A program made the translations under genes and the position numbers. Below the pieces are notes generated by a model. That model searched no databases, was not told where the DNA came from, and was given only the letters and a program-made list of their open reading frames with translations. A DNA stretch of 64,000 bases from Mytilisepta virgata. Lineage: Eukaryota; Mollusca; Bivalvia; Mytilida; Mytilidae. The stretch lies in assembly GCA_028015205.1 (NCBI GenBank), contig CM051519.1, forward strand, positions 90,541,539 through 90,605,538, read 5' to 3'. This document shows, piece after piece, positions 26,701 to 34,534 of this stretch; within the stretch, counting starts at the first letter, position 1; every line of letters starts with the position of its first letter.

Positions 26701-29088
26701 TGGACGTCAACTGATGACAAAACCTCACATGGCCTTTGGCCAGGTGAGCTCAAAAAATAAGTGAATATTAAGAGTTCATCACTGAACAGCAAATTAGATC
26801 TGAATCTGTATTATTAAACATTGCAGTTGTACTTGTCACAGACATAGATATGTTAGTATTTATGTACCAATCTAACTTCTGTAAATTGTTTGCTTGTATA
26901 CTGTTTATTGAATTTATTTTTATAGTATATGTTTTTTTATATAAATCACTGTAATAACTCTGCTCCTTGCTGGGACCTAGATTTGACAATAAAATGTTAT
27001 CTTATCTTATATTTTCATATTTACAGATGGACCTCTTTGTCAAATGAAGTGCCAACTACAGAAATGAAAAACGCCAACTCAGCACTATAAATGGTAACTG
27101 TTTATTGGTGGAATCAAATCTCATCATTACCTACATATACGTTTCCCTAGACCAAATTAGCATGGTGTTGCACTATGCCTCCATCTTCAAGCACCATGCT
27201 GCCCTCATCATGAATTTTACAATGTGCCCCCAGGTAGCCAAACCTAACTTTCAATTTTTAGTTTAATCGTATCTTTTTGAAACTGATTTGCATTTGTTCA
27301 TGTACCCCTGTTGTGTTGGCACACTTTAATGACACTTTTACACCATCACACTATGGTGAAGGCTATACGAAATTTACCATGCATCAACTCAAGAAAAAAC
27401 AACCTCCAGGGAACATATCTATTGCAAGGGGTCTCACTAATTAGCAACAAGAAGCGTCATGAACCGGCAATAAGCGTCAAGAAGCAACAAGATGACTTAC
27501 CATCAAGAAAACTTAAATAACGTATATTTTCAATAAATATTCAATATACGTCTGAACAATTGTATTTGATGGTTGTGTTTTGTGGCATTATATACATATA
27601 AATTTGTGCTATACGCTATATACATTTTGGTCTGATATTGTGTAACAACAATTAAGTAGAAGTTTCAAGATAGGCTCACTTTTTTAACAGATACTGCTTT
27701 CCCACTTTTTGTGAGTTTCCTTTGTATAGGCTTTCGTGCACAGGAACTTGTTTTGGGAATTGTAAGTCTACCATCGGTTGAAGTGGACTCAGGTAGTTTA
27801 TTACTCTTGTTACCATGACTCAAGAATTTTTGCAGGGCAACTGCCTTTTTTCTGTCTGTTTTGTTATGCCATAGTTATTTTGTACACTTAATGACTAACC
27901 GATTGGCTTTGCTCGAAGTCTCCATGACCAGAAAGTGGACCATTTATGAAGCTTTCTTGTAATTTTATTTCTTAATGAAGTTTATTAATGGAATAATGTA
28001 TGTTAACATACTTCCAAAATAATAGTTTGAAAAATTAATCTCAATAAAAGCAATAAATGTTCTTTTGTTTTTCTTATCTTTTTATTACGATTTCTAACTG
28101 GATAATAATTATAGGTGGCTTCACCGTATGAACACAATGGTACATACGAAGTAAAACTTCAAAAGTACCGCCACATGTGCCATTCTGATCTGCTAATTAC
28201 TACAATAGCAATCAATTCACAAACTATAATCTCTCACCTGCGACTGAATAAACAACCATTTCAAGTTATGAACATGTGATGTATAGGGTAATATAAGGAA
28301 TCATTTTATTTTATCTATTTTTATTGAATTTTTTAATTTCTATTTCAATTTTTTATTTTATATAATTTATTCATTTATTTTGAAATTTGCAGATAAAAAT
28401 ATCACTTTTCTTTTCTCAGCTTCGTGCGTGTTAATTATATATATAAACCAAATTTGTATTTAAATTTCTTTCAAATACAGACAGCTGTTTTCTGCTCGTT
28501 GATTGGCTTGTTGTCTCTTTGATACATTCCCCGTTTTCATTCTCTATTCTATACAAATATCTCTAAGTAATACATGACATACAAGACATTAAATTCTCAA
28601 TTTTTAATGTTTATTAATTAAAAAAAAAAATTCTTGTTGCTATTTCTCGTTCTTGTCAGTTCGGAACGCTTCTTGTTGCTAATTAGTGAGATAGATTGCA
28701 AGTATACAAAACCAGGGAGCAACAATCACGAGAATGAAAGCCTTTCGTCCCCATTTCAAACTAAATGAGAGTTATCCAACTTGATAATAATCAGTAAAAC
28801 TTAAAATATTCTTTCTTTCTGCATAGCTTTCTCATCTTTTCTTTAAAAACAACCAAGAAAAAAAATAATAATATAAATCTGACAATAAATAAAATGGTTC
28901 TTTCAACTATTTAATGACACCAGTCAATCTCTACATGTTAGCAAACTGTTGACATATTGTCGTCAAAGACTTCATAGTACCTCCTTTATGTTTGGATGTT
29001 TCTTCCTGGCCTCAGCTGATAATGACCGTAAATCTGTTTGCAAGCTTTCCACCAACTTCTTAGCCATATTCTGGTCTTTGCCTGCCAT
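2637..29088 (-). CDS. MON2: MON2 homolog, 5' part (15 exons, 657 residues, incomplete)
   Basis: Fifteen exons on the minus strand, all with GT/AG borders and matching phases, give one continuous 657-residue N-terminal part. Order and content follow animal MON2 from the start ([14 protein letters not shown]) through [93 protein letters not shown] and [14 protein letters not shown]. The family has N-terminal DCB and HUS domains related to Sec7 Arf-GEFs but no Sec7 catalytic domain. It works with Dopey proteins and P4-ATPases in endosome-to-Golgi traffic on Golgi and endosomal membranes. The usual length is about 1,700 residues, so roughly 1,050 are missing beyond the left edge. No lesion was found in the exons. 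Introns are large (up to 6.4 kb) and full of repeats. The family assignment rests on recalled sequence similarity, not a search. Confidence 0.95.
2985..3170 (-). mobile_element. Degenerate Penelope-like reverse transcriptase C-terminal fragment
   Basis: Read on the minus strand, this encodes [18 protein letters not shown] followed by a weakly preserved stretch with [10 protein letters not shown]. That matches the region just after the RT core of Penelope-like elements (FPFLDGDVPAAASYG in the copy at 41.4 kb). Only about 60 residues remain and the Tyr-Gly-Val-Tyr region is altered. A relic in MON2 intron 14. Confidence 0.5.
3287..3425 (-). repeat. Dispersed repeat, copy 1 (retroposon tail)
   Basis: About 140 bases nearly identical to 8,504-8,672, sharing GGGATATCGTTCA, TTTATTTACCAATCAAGGGC and the block ending TCTGAGATCCATTTTG. 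The phrase AATCAAGGGCCC also appears beside GATA-type tails at 52.9 kb and, inverted, at 47.0 kb. This suggests the 3' end of a non-LTR element read on the minus strand. Confidence 0.65.
3909..4093 (-). CDS. MON2: MON2 exon 14 (residues 551-613)
   Basis: A 185-base exon with acceptor ATTTCAG and donor GAAAG|GTAGGG. It encodes [40 protein letters not shown] and [20 protein letters not shown]. Very strong match to MON2 ([25 protein letters not shown] block). Phase 2 in, 1 out. Confidence 0.96.
4130..6800. other. MON2 intron 13 part, no exon recognised
   Basis: AT-rich intron. A short block with ATAGGTTG and CAGTGTATAGG is repeated at about 5,400-5,600. No coding or clear mobile-element signature was seen otherwise. 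Confidence 0.5.
6801..8027 (+). repeat. Hairpin-ended dispersed repeat, copy A
   Basis: Left end GAGGCTCCCAAGAGCCTGAA, forming a stem AGGCTC/GAGCCT, followed by CGCTCACCT. Right end is a longer hairpin, AGCTCACATGTCC-TTTT-AGGACAGGTGAGCT, then AA, so the copy ends CTAA. GCTCACCT at the left and AGGTGAGC at the right form subterminal inverted repeats. The interior has a block repeated about 500 bases apart (7,035-7,300 and 7,535-7,760) with GACGATTTTGGTCA and TTGACTTATTTGT. No coding capacity seen. Confidence 0.8.
8240..8790. repeat. Composite repeat: GGGGGTAT-ended elements around a retroposon tail
   Basis: A unit from about 8,275 to 8,503 starts AGATACCCCCCGC and ends GCGGGGGGTATA, so its ends are inverted. 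It carries a GACAGACGG microsatellite. Next comes a near-copy of the 3,287-3,425 repeat (8,504-8,670), then a long (GACG)n/(GACA)n tract (8,671-8,740) and a second GTGATTCCTATATACCCCC...GGGGGTATA end at 8,743-8,787. It looks like a GGGGGTAT-type element split by a retroposon insertion. Confidence 0.65.
9453..9537 (-). CDS. MON2: MON2 exon 13 (residues 523-551)
   Basis: A short 85-base exon with acceptor TCTGCAG and donor GCAAG|GTAAAA. It encodes [20 protein letters not shown], then SLLLDA. It matches the conserved [16 protein letters not shown] block. A plus-strand open frame across the same bases is only its shadow. Confidence 0.92.
9699..9957 (-). mobile_element. tRNA-derived SINE, copy 1, with 12-bp target duplication
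   Basis: Read on the minus strand, the element begins with a tRNA-like head (box A-like GGTGACCGAGTGG, box B-like GAGTTCGAATCTC), then a body with GGAGTACCCGG on the plus strand and a short A-rich tail with (CAAA)n. The flanks carry a perfect target duplication CTAATAAAAACT at 9,687-9,698 and 9,958-9,969, so the insertion is fairly young. The sister copy is at 35,082-35,325. It could be related to the molluscan RUDI or other V-SINE families; not verified. Confidence 0.85.
10123..10295 (-). CDS. MON2: MON2 exon 12 (residues 465-523)
   Basis: A 173-base exon encoding [39 protein letters not shown] and a lysine-rich tail. The donor at 10,123 (CACTG|GTTTGT) was preferred to a GTAATA four bases on because only the former keeps frame with exon 13. 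It matches EMLDKVEPPTIPEGYAMS of vertebrate MON2. Confidence 0.9.
10734..10887 (-). CDS. MON2: MON2 exon 11 (residues 414-465)
   Basis: A 154-base exon, phase 1 in and 2 out. It encodes a glycine/proline-rich linker ([19 protein letters not shown]), then [20 protein letters not shown]. It corresponds to the poorly conserved Gly-rich loop of MON2 followed by the conserved EYRGTWIP block. Confidence 0.92.
11108..11172 (-). pseudogene. Degenerate copy of MON2 exon 10 (5' half)
   Basis: Plus-strand bases ACCATTAACCATAGCTTGAA through GGAATGTTGTTTCATATCAT closely match the complement of exon 10 (11,750-11,812). In the exon 10 frame, one codon reads TAG and the TAC-GAT region has lost a base. It cannot be used as an alternative exon and looks like a decayed local duplication. 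Confidence 0.7.
11695..11822 (-). CDS. MON2: MON2 exon 10 (residues 371-414)
   Basis: A 128-base exon with acceptor TTTTAG and donor ATTG|GTAAGC. It encodes [20 protein letters not shown], then [20 protein letters not shown]. It matches the MON2 [20 protein letters not shown] block. Degenerate copies of parts of this exon occur in the next intron, near 11,108-11,172 and 11,553-11,620. Confidence 0.95.
12352..13114 (+). repeat. Hairpin-ended dispersed repeat, copy B
   Basis: Begins GAAGCTCCCAGGAGCCTGTA then CGCTCACCTGG and ends with a GACGACGATGG tract and GGCCAAGTGAGCTAA. The interior contains imperfect tandem units of about 130-180 bases (CCAATTGGCCA, GTGGTTTCAGA, AAAGAGGACCA). These same internal units occur, inverted, in copy E at 42-43.3 kb, so B and E are one subfamily. 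Confidence 0.8.
13197..13321 (-). CDS. MON2: MON2 exon 9 (residues 330-371)
   Basis: A 125-base exon, phase 0 in and 2 out. It encodes [20 protein letters not shown], then [20 protein letters not shown]. It matches the HUS region of MON2 ([19 protein letters not shown]). Confidence 0.95.
13330..14200. other. MON2 intron 8, no feature recognised
   Basis: AT-rich intron with simple direct repeats of CATGAAATTCATGTTAA-like words (13,920-14,100). No exon or classified repeat. Confidence 0.5.
14210..14404 (-). CDS. MON2: MON2 exon 8 (residues 265-329)
   Basis: A 195-base phase 0-0 exon with acceptor TTTCAG and donor CTG|GTTAGT. It encodes [20 protein letters not shown], a proline-rich turn ([13 protein letters not shown]) and a helix [20 protein letters not shown]. 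All three parts match MON2, including the APVEKP motif. Confidence 0.95.
14751..14876 (-). CDS. MON2: MON2 exon 7 (residues 223-264)
   Basis: A 126-base phase 0-0 exon encoding [20 protein letters not shown], then [20 protein letters not shown]. It is almost identical to the vertebrate exon. It lies at the junction towards the HUS domain. Confidence 0.96.
15354..15454 (-). CDS. MON2: MON2 exon 6 (residues 190-222)
   Basis: A 101-base exon after a very long T-rich acceptor tract (poly-A of about 20 on the plus strand, 15,457-15,476). The donor is CCAA|GTATGT. It encodes a variable linker ([18 protein letters not shown]), then [13 protein letters not shown], which matches the conserved KPCAKDAYMLFQDLCQL junction of MON2. 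Phase 1 in, 0 out. Confidence 0.92.
16332..16464 (-). CDS. MON2: MON2 exon 5 (residues 145-189)
   Basis: A 133-base exon with acceptor TTCATAG and donor CAAG|GTAAATC. It encodes [20 protein letters not shown], then [19 protein letters not shown]. It ends in phase 1. The [10 protein letters not shown] and VFERM-like motifs are diagnostic of MON2 and of the related BIG/GBF DCB region. Confidence 0.95.
16522..19335 (+). repeat. Hairpin-ended dispersed repeat, copy C (long, right end decayed)
   Basis: Left end ACAAGAGGCTCCCAGGAGCC followed by TGAATCGCTCACCTGG is nearly identical to copy A. From 18,675 there are three imperfect tandem units of about 165 bases (each starting CAAGGGCAATAACTC or AAGGGCAACAACTC). 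The block finishes with the usual pre-terminal text (AGTTTAGGACGAG, AATGTTTGAAAAAGTTTACA) but lacks the right hairpin. Whether one element spans all 2.8 kb or two fragments are joined is unclear. Confidence 0.55.
20040..21484. repeat. 37-bp minisatellite, about 39 units, with 21-unit higher-order repeat
   Basis: Tandem units like GGTTGTGACAACAGAATGG followed by TTTGTACTGGTTGATTAA, 37 bases each, run through MON2 intron 4. Unit variants occur in a fixed order twice: 20,161 to about 20,530 matches 20,934 to about 21,303 at a constant offset of 773 bases. That is 21 units minus a 4-base deletion in one unit (around 20,889-20,895, CTGGTTAAGG). Marker variants include GGCAGTGTC, GGACGATTAA/GGACAATTAA, TTAGTACTGG and GTAATAACAG. 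Confidence 0.95.
21490..22890. other. MON2 intron 4, right part
   Basis: AT-rich intron with no recognised exon, repeat family or foldback. Confidence 0.5.
22900..23031 (-). CDS. MON2: MON2 exon 4 (residues 101-144)
   Basis: A 132-base phase 0-0 exon with acceptor TTTCAG and donor AAG|GTATG. It encodes [35 protein letters not shown] and ESLAK, matching vertebrate MON2 around NIINMLWQLME and TNTVVHDEALSKA. The intron between this exon and the next (16,465-22,899) carries the 37-bp minisatellite. Confidence 0.95.
23792..23919 (-). CDS. MON2: MON2 exon 3 (residues 58-100)
   Basis: A 128-base exon with acceptor TTACAG and donor ATG|GTAATT. It encodes the very conserved stretch around [20 protein letters not shown] followed by [11 protein letters not shown]. 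It closes in phase 0. This is a hallmark MON2 segment in the DCB domain. Confidence 0.95.
24335..24895. mobile_element. About 560-bp TIR element in MON2 intron 2
   Basis: The left arm (about 24,337-24,405) with GTCGGAAACCCACGGTCGGT, GCTTTGCTA and TTAATTCATTCATT is repeated inverted on the right (about 24,805-24,895: GAATGAATGAATT, ACGGTCGGTAAG, TAGCAAAGTG, TGGGTTTCCGAC). The arms are about 60-70 bases and imperfect. No internal ORF, so a non-autonomous DNA transposon or MITE. A SINE relic abuts its right end. Confidence 0.7.
24874..25045 (-). mobile_element. Degenerate SINE relic
   Basis: Shares, in the same order and orientation as the 9.7-kb SINE, TACACAGAGAGAACCACAAA, ACAGACCAGTGATCGTTAGT and ATGATAAACTAGA. 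The tRNA-like head and tail are eroded. An older copy of the same family. Confidence 0.6.
25434..25497 (-). CDS. MON2: MON2 exon 2 (residues 37-58)
   Basis: A 64-base exon flanked by TTTCAG and GTATG. It encodes [20 protein letters not shown] and ends in phase 1. It aligns with the vertebrate segment containing KTIAARN, part of the DCB domain. The ATG at its first codon is internal, because the frame runs through from exon 1. Confidence 0.92.
25633..26752 (+). repeat. Hairpin-ended dispersed repeat, copy D
   Basis: Left end AGAGGCTTAGAGTGCTGAGC then CTGTATCACTCACCTGG. Right end CCTCACATGGCCTTTGGCCA then GGTGAGCTC, again a hairpin (TGGCC/GGCCA core). The interior consists of about five imperfect units of 115-125 bases, each with ATCAGAAACAAGAA, GCCCATG, GACAAAATGAG and CTTCCTGTCAAGTTT. 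Confidence 0.8.
26765..27010 (+). mobile_element. Possible 3' tail of a non-LTR retrotransposon
   Basis: Non-coding sequence ending GACAATAAAATGTTATCTTA with a short (TTATC)n-like tail, the same style of end as the LINE at 30.9 kb. No protein domain seen. Confidence 0.35.
27429..28694. mobile_element. 1.27-kb TIR element with 8-bp target duplication
   Basis: The left end GGGTCTCACTAATTAGCAAC and right end (complement CTATCTCACTAATTAGCAAC) are inverted, with imperfect similarity extending about 60 bases (AACAAGAAGCG and beyond). ATTGCAAG flanks both sides at 27,421-27,428 and 28,695-28,702. Eight-base duplications fit hAT-like insertion, but the outermost bases are not a classic hAT terminus. 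There is no transposase ORF, so it is non-autonomous. It lies in MON2 intron 1. Confidence 0.75.
28981..29088 (-). CDS. MON2: MON2 exon 1 (start codon exon, residues 1-36)
   Basis: The ATG is at 29,088-29,086 and the donor is GGAG|GTACTATG. The exon encodes [17 protein letters not shown], then a basic stretch ending HPNIKE. It ends in phase 0. It matches the conserved opening of MON2 (KKLLENMQSDLR in vertebrates), which supports this start. It begins the DCB domain. The promoter and 5' UTR should lie just above 29,088; no clear TATA box was seen. Confidence 0.93.
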
Positions 29089-29930
29089 ACTTAACTTATT
29101 TTGGATTCTACGTATATAACAACTTTAAGAATTATGTACACACTCGAAATAGAACCTTGAACCATTCATAACACATGAATGAAGGTTTTATTTCTGGTCA
29201 TGATTCAAGTGCAGTAGAATATCCTGATATTACTGCAAAAATGACAAAAACGAGACCGTGCTGGAAATTCTGAGTGATATTTTACAATTAAAATATGCTT
29301 TTTTACGTTGTCAATTTAAAACAGTGATGTGACAACAGGATGACAATATGCACATCATTTCTTTTTCTGCTGTCGGATGTTGTGTGTCACATGTAAAGGG
29401 AGTTAACTCAAAGTCGGTGTAATGGTATACATGTTAACCGGGTATATTTATCACATAGGTGTGTGATCTTTGAATATAAGTCTTTTAAATTGTTTGATCT
29501 GTTTTGCGCTAAAATTTCAATAGTTGCCCTTTTGTCTTCTAGTGTTTTATAATTTTGATACATTTTTTGTTAGATTCTCGTTTGGTGAAATGTCTTTATA
29601 TATATATATATAACATATATATAGGATAGTTTTCGAAGGTCTAAGCGTATTTTTCAATTACTAGGAAATAACCTTTTAATTCTTATATGCGTTTTCTTAT
29701 TTCCTTTCTTTTTTATCTTAGAATTTTCAATATGCAACTTTTTTTTCACATCAGACTTAAATTCCCCTTTTACATTGTTTTTCTTAAACATGATCACAGT
29801 GACGGTGAGTCAGCTCTTGTTCGTGTAAATTACATCTCAATTTCTTTTCAGTATACGCATTTAAAAATTCTTGGTTTCCAAAATTAAATAAACATAATAG
29901 TTTCTTATGAAGAGAGCATTATGTTATGAA
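29089..29930. other. Upstream region of MON2, no gene recognised
   Basis: Expected to hold the MON2 promoter and 5' UTR. A (TA)n run lies at 29,597-29,625. No TATA box or CpG-rich stretch was convincing. Confidence 0.4.
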
Positions 29931-30890
29931 AAAGACTCCCTTTTGGACAGCAGCTCCTAACAAACCTTGCTTACTACTTTAATTTCTGCCCTTTGGCCTG
30001 GCATTTTTGCACTGAAGAAAATACCACAAAATTAAAAAAAGTGCAAGAAAGAGCACCCCGTTTTGTGTATGACGACTACAACTCCACATATTTACAACTT
30101 GTGGAAAAGGCTAAGGTGTCAACTCTTCTGGTGAGCAGAATCAGGACTATGGCATTAGAAACTTTTTAAGATTATAAATAATATTGCTCCTTCATGTTTG
30201 AACAGTCTTCTAAAATTTAAATCTACCAAGTACTCTTTTAGATGCAGTAATATATTAGATGTTCCCCGGGTAAGAACATCTACTTATGGTAAAAAAAAAT
30301 CATTTAAATATGCTGCAGCTACACTGTGGAACAGTCTTTCGGACCATTTTAGGACAGAAAACAGTTTTTCTCAATTTAAAAACTTGATTCAGTCTTGGAA
30401 TGGCTCCAAATGTCGCTGTTCCGCATGCATTTGATTTCTAAGTGTTTGCTATTATACTGACAGCTCTGGAACTCATTTTTTAGTTTTAGTTTGTTTAGTA
30501 TTATAGTGCTCTATTAATATATTTGAACTCAAATTTTTTAGCTTATATAAATTGCTTTGCTATCTAGTGCTTATTTGTAAGCTTTTCGATTTTAACCGCT
30601 GCTGACAAGCTGTTAGGTGACCCATAGCTAGGCGCTGTCAAACGCTTCTATTTAAATTTTAATGAATTTATGAATTTTCTATATAAGATTGCTAGAGACC
30701 TGTAATTTTGTTTGATGCATGGCTTTACTTAGCTGTATGTTTTGAATGTGCATGATACTTTGTTTTATTTGTTTTGTATACGTTTTTATATTCGGTAAAA
30801 AGCTCACCATAGCTTATGTTTATATATGTTTTATACCATGCCGAATCAAAATAAAGTTTTCTTATCTTGTCTTATCTCATCTAATCTACC
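29930..30890 (+). mobile_element. 3' end of a non-LTR (CR1/Jockey-like) retrotransposon
   Basis: From about 29,975 the frame reads FCPLAWHFCTEE, KVQERAPRFVYDDYNSTYLQ and KVSTLLVSRIRTMALE, is broken by a stop after ALETF, then resumes with NIAPSCLN, RTSTYGKKKSFKYAAATLWN and the end of the ORF at 30,432. This is the typical post-RT C-terminus of CR1/Jockey-group polyproteins. The 3' UTR ends in a (TTATC)n-type tail near 30,860-30,890. It is a 5'-truncated, defective copy. Confidence 0.85.
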
Positions 30891-31014
30891 ACTATCAAGG
30901 TTTCAGACAATACTACTTAACTTGAAGTATGCCCTCCTGATAAGTATTTTGAAAGCCCGAGGTGTCAGCAAAAGAAAGTTTGATTATCTTAATATGATTT
31001 AATTTTATTTTAAT

Positions 31015-31125
31015 ACTGCATTTTGATTGGCTGAACAGCATAGAGCAACATTGGTTATACTGTATAACCTGGTTCGGCCGGTCTTTTGACATCACCAACG
31101 GATTAATCCGCCATATGTAAATTCA
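31015..31125. repeat. Partial copy of the AACCTGGTT foldback family
   Basis: ACATTGGTTATACTGTATAA then CCTGGTT, and ATTAATCCGCC, are shared with the elements at 31,196-31,345 and 32,117-32,272. Only the left part is present here. Confidence 0.6.
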
Positions 31126-31195
31126 AATAGTCCTATGTCATTATTGATGCTTGAATCGAGGAATCTTCTGTTTTGGAAATTAAATTACTTAGTAT

Positions 31196-31345
31196 AAGGA
31201 ATGTTTCCAATTTTTAACAGGTTATACTTCAATAACCTGGTTTGGGTCAGTTTACGACATTCATAATCCGCTTTGTTATGCGTAAACTGACTTAAACCAG
31301 GTTATTGAAGTATAATCTGTTCAAAAATTGGAAACATTCCTAAAA
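31196..31345. mobile_element. 150-bp foldback MITE
   Basis: A near-complete palindrome: AAGGAATGTTTCCAATTTTT...AGGTTATACTTCAATAACCT on the left is matched inverted by AGGTTATTGAAGTATAATCT...AAAATTGGAAACATTCCT on the right, with a loop at about 31,262-31,278. Related partial copies lie at 31,015 and 32,117. Confidence 0.8.
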
Positions 31346-31989
31346 TTAAAAAAAATCTCGACGTGCACGAAGCATTTTTGTAGCAATTCTATTCTTGTGG
31401 TGAATCATTTGTCTTGTGGGGAGTTCAGCGCAAAAGTGTACGTCACAACCTATCGACGCACCTTCTGAAATGTTTTGTTTGACTGTCATATTACAAAACT
31501 AAGATTATTATATTACCCAGCTTCATTTATCCAAAGCATCCAACAATTTTAATTTTAATTAGATTGTCTGCCTACGCATTTTTAATGTAATTTGATGCAC
31601 TATACAATGTTTATCACTTATGATTGTTTACAGAAATTTCAATAATTTATTATGGTTAAATTATTCATGACTGTCAACAAATTGTTTAGACACCTGCAAT
31701 TTCTAATCAATAAAAAAAATCACCGGTATTGGAAAATTCAGAAAAATATTGCTTAAAGTTGATACAAGATACAGATCACATTCATATGTATTTTGTATTT
31801 TCGTGGCCCACATGGGCGTAGCAAATAAAGATATCAGTAATTTGAGTAACCTTCTTTTGATGTCTAAAGGTCGAGAAATTTAGTTTATCGGCAATTCATA
31901 CTTTTTCCTTTTGATGTAATAGTCAGACATTTTTCAGTATTCATGACATGACACTCGAAAATATCATGCAATACATTATGACGCCAAAA

Positions 31990-32111
31990 GAATAATAGAC
32001 ACTAATGTACTAAATATTGACTTCATCAATTTGAATATGTGTCTCGCCTTCGTCTCGACCGATATTCAACGTGATAAAGCCAGTATCAAAAACCATTAGT
32101 GTCTATTAATT
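31990..32111. mobile_element. About 120-bp MITE with TAATAGACACTAATG ends
   Basis: Left end AATAATAGACACTAATG and right end CATTAGTGTCTATTAATT are inverted copies. The interior also has partial symmetry around ATATGTGTCTCGCC. Non-coding. Confidence 0.65.
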
Positions 32112-32116
32112 TAATT

Positions 32117-32272
32117 TGATTGGATGAACAGTATAGACCAACATTGGTTATACTGTATAACCTGGTTTGGTCTTTAATTAATCCGCCACTTGTAAATTAT
32201 GCGTAAATTGACCAAAACCAGGTTATATCGTATAAACTGTCCAAAAATTGGAAACATTCCTTAAATAATTAT
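32117..32272. mobile_element. Copy of the AACCTGGTT foldback MITE family
   Basis: Contains ACATTGGTTATACTGTATAA, CCTGGTTTGGTC and, inverted, GACCAAAACCAGGTTATA. It ends AAAAATTGGAAACATTCCTT like the 31.2-kb copy. Confidence 0.7.
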
Positions 32273-32639
32273 TCTATGTCACCGAAATGACTATTTTATG
32301 CTATCATTCGCATAATACTCTATCGCTATATGAATTGTTGTTGTATAGCAATGTAATATACCTTGTTAAACACAACCAAAAACTAGCGCTGATATTGCAG
32401 TGAGTGCTCATCGGTAGTGTTCTTGGTTGGTTGGAAGGTCTTATTTGCTTTGGTATACAATGAAGGCGCTATTACACAAAATTGGGAAATAATGTCCCTT
32501 CGTAGAATATTGTATCACACCTGCAAGCTCATGCGATATTACATTTTACTACGGACAGTGTTTCCTAATATTCATGAAATAACCCCATATTATAGTCAAG
32601 GTACATTATACTGCAACAAGTGACTATACAAAAAAAATT

Positions 32640-33110
32640 GCAAGCGCCCGTACAGTACACATACAAGCACCTATACAGTCAGAGAAATGATGTGTTGCTT
32701 GTTTGCAAGTAATTTACTTCATTTTATAGGCAAAATAATTCGATAAAATTTGGTTTTAGGGTATAAAAATGAATTGACTTCTGGTTAACCTAAAGAATAC
32801 CGTCTTATTTCTTACCATTTTTTACTTATTCAGTTTTAAAGTTAAAATCTCAAACACTAAATGTAAGAAGCATCGTGATCAAAGCTTGATAAAAGTGATA
32901 TTAATCATATTTGTGAAAAAATGTTCATGTAATTTTATAGGCATGTAGACGGCCAAGTGTCAAAGGAGGCAAACATACCTAAAATTTCAATAAAATCTGT
33001 GTAAAATTCAAAAATCTATTATTAAGTATGACCGATCTTCCTTGCAAGTGACCGATTTGCTGCTATACAAAATCGCAACTTAACAACTGACAGAAAACAT
33101 TTTCATTTCC
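32640..33110. other. Intergenic, no feature recognised
   Basis: AT-rich sequence without ORF, repeat family or foldback that I can identify. Confidence 0.5.
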
Positions 33111-33126
33111 GCTCCCATACTGTGAT

Positions 33127-33371
33127 GTTACATCACAGAATGTTACACAGCTAATGTCACTACATCACAGAATGTTACACAGCGAATGTTACTACATCAC
33201 AGAATGTTACACAGCTAATGTTACTACATCACAGAATGTTACACAGCTAATGTCACTATATCACAGAATGTTACACAGCTAATGTCACTACATCACAGAA
33301 TGTTACACAGCTAATGTCACTACATCACAGAATGTTTCACAGCTAATGTCACTACATCACAGAATGTTACA
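33127..33371. repeat. 32-bp minisatellite, about 8 units
   Basis: The unit starts ACATCACAGAATGTTACACA then GCTAATGTCACT. Unit starts fall every 32 bases from 33,131 to 33,355. Each unit has a short palindrome-like core (TGTGATGTTACATCACA at the left border). Confidence 0.95.
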
Positions 33372-33449
33372 TTTGGTTTTCTGTCAAAAAATCAAAAGAA
33401 AAATGGTCTTTTAGACTTTCAGGAAATTTACCAAAGTTGGAACTGCATC

Positions 33450-33730
33450 TTAAAACAATTTCGAAACCTTTAGCACAATCTACATTAGTGGTACAATTAC
33501 TGAGCCAACTTTCAGTTCCGTATTCCAAATAACGTGAGAAGAGTTGCCTGACAAAGGAATAATGTACCTTTAGTCCACCTCTGTAGCTCGGCTCCCAGGG
33601 GAGCTATTCAAATTCCGAAACCTTTGGCACAATCTACATTGGCAGGGCAATTACTTAGCCAACTTAAAGTTCCGTTTTCCAAATAACCTTGGAGGAGTTG
33701 CGTGAATAATGAATAATGTACCCTTAGGAT
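33450..33730. repeat. About 140-bp imperfect tandem duplication
   Basis: The block TTCGAAACCTTTAGCACAAT...AATAATGTACC (33,461-33,570) is repeated from 33,616 (TTCCGAAACCTTTGGCACAA) to 33,723. The two are separated by CTCGGCTCCCAGGGGAGC, itself a small hairpin. Confidence 0.7.
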
Positions 33731-33769
33731 GCCAATATATGCAATTTATTTCTATACAGTTTTGTCATA

Positions 33770-34170
33770 CATTATATGCAGATGTGCAAGAAGGTTTTAG
33801 AATTTGATTTACTAAAATTGGGGACCACAGGGGTCAAATTTTGAAAAACTATCAATTTAAGCTTGTGACATAAAATTGTCTTTTGTTTTTCGATTTATGC
33901 ATTTTATTTCTGTACAGTGTTGTCAAACACCATATTCAGATGTGCAATAAGTTTTAGAATTTTAATTTTCTAAAACTGGGGTCCACAGAGGTCGAGATTT
34001 GAAATTTTCAATTTAAGCTTGTGACCTTAACTTCTCTTTCTTTTTGCAATTTATTCATTTTTCTTCTATATAGTACTGTCCTACACTATATTTGGTTGCA
34101 CAATAAGGATTTAGAATATCGGTTTTTAAACCGGGGGCTCACACAGGTCAAATTTAAAAAATTGTCAGTT
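33770..34170 (-). repeat. Three diverged units of the GGGCCCCAATTTTAGAAAAT repeat family
   Basis: Units of about 125-130 bases, each with TTTTAGAAT, AAACTGGGG-like text, CCACAGGGGTCAAATTT and TTTAAGCTTGTGAC. The complement matches the larger array at 36.8-37.9 kb. Confidence 0.7.
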
Positions 34171-34534
34171 TAAAGCTTTGTAAACTAAGGTTTTTTCATT
34201 TTTCAAAAGTCATATCCATTCATTTTAATATCAGTGACAGATAAAAAATTAATTTCGCGCATAAAGATATTTTTTGGAAAATTTATTAGCCAATTACATG
34301 CATTTATCATATAAAGTAGTATACTTTATAAAAATTAATATCCGACCTAATCTGTACATTTGTAAGTTGTGCATATTGCATATGGGCAAGATTTTTTTTA
34401 AAAGTATAGAAAAATGAGGGGAAAATAAGGAAAAGGTCATCATACTTCTCTGCAATATCGAGAATATCTAGCATAGTTAAGAAGAGTCAATACCTTTGTA
34501 CAATCTAATCCATTAGTATTTCTTTACCGAAATA

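Noticed and set aside
33127..33371. CRISPR-like array or origin iterons
   Set aside because: Direct 32-base tandem units without spacers; a simple minisatellite.
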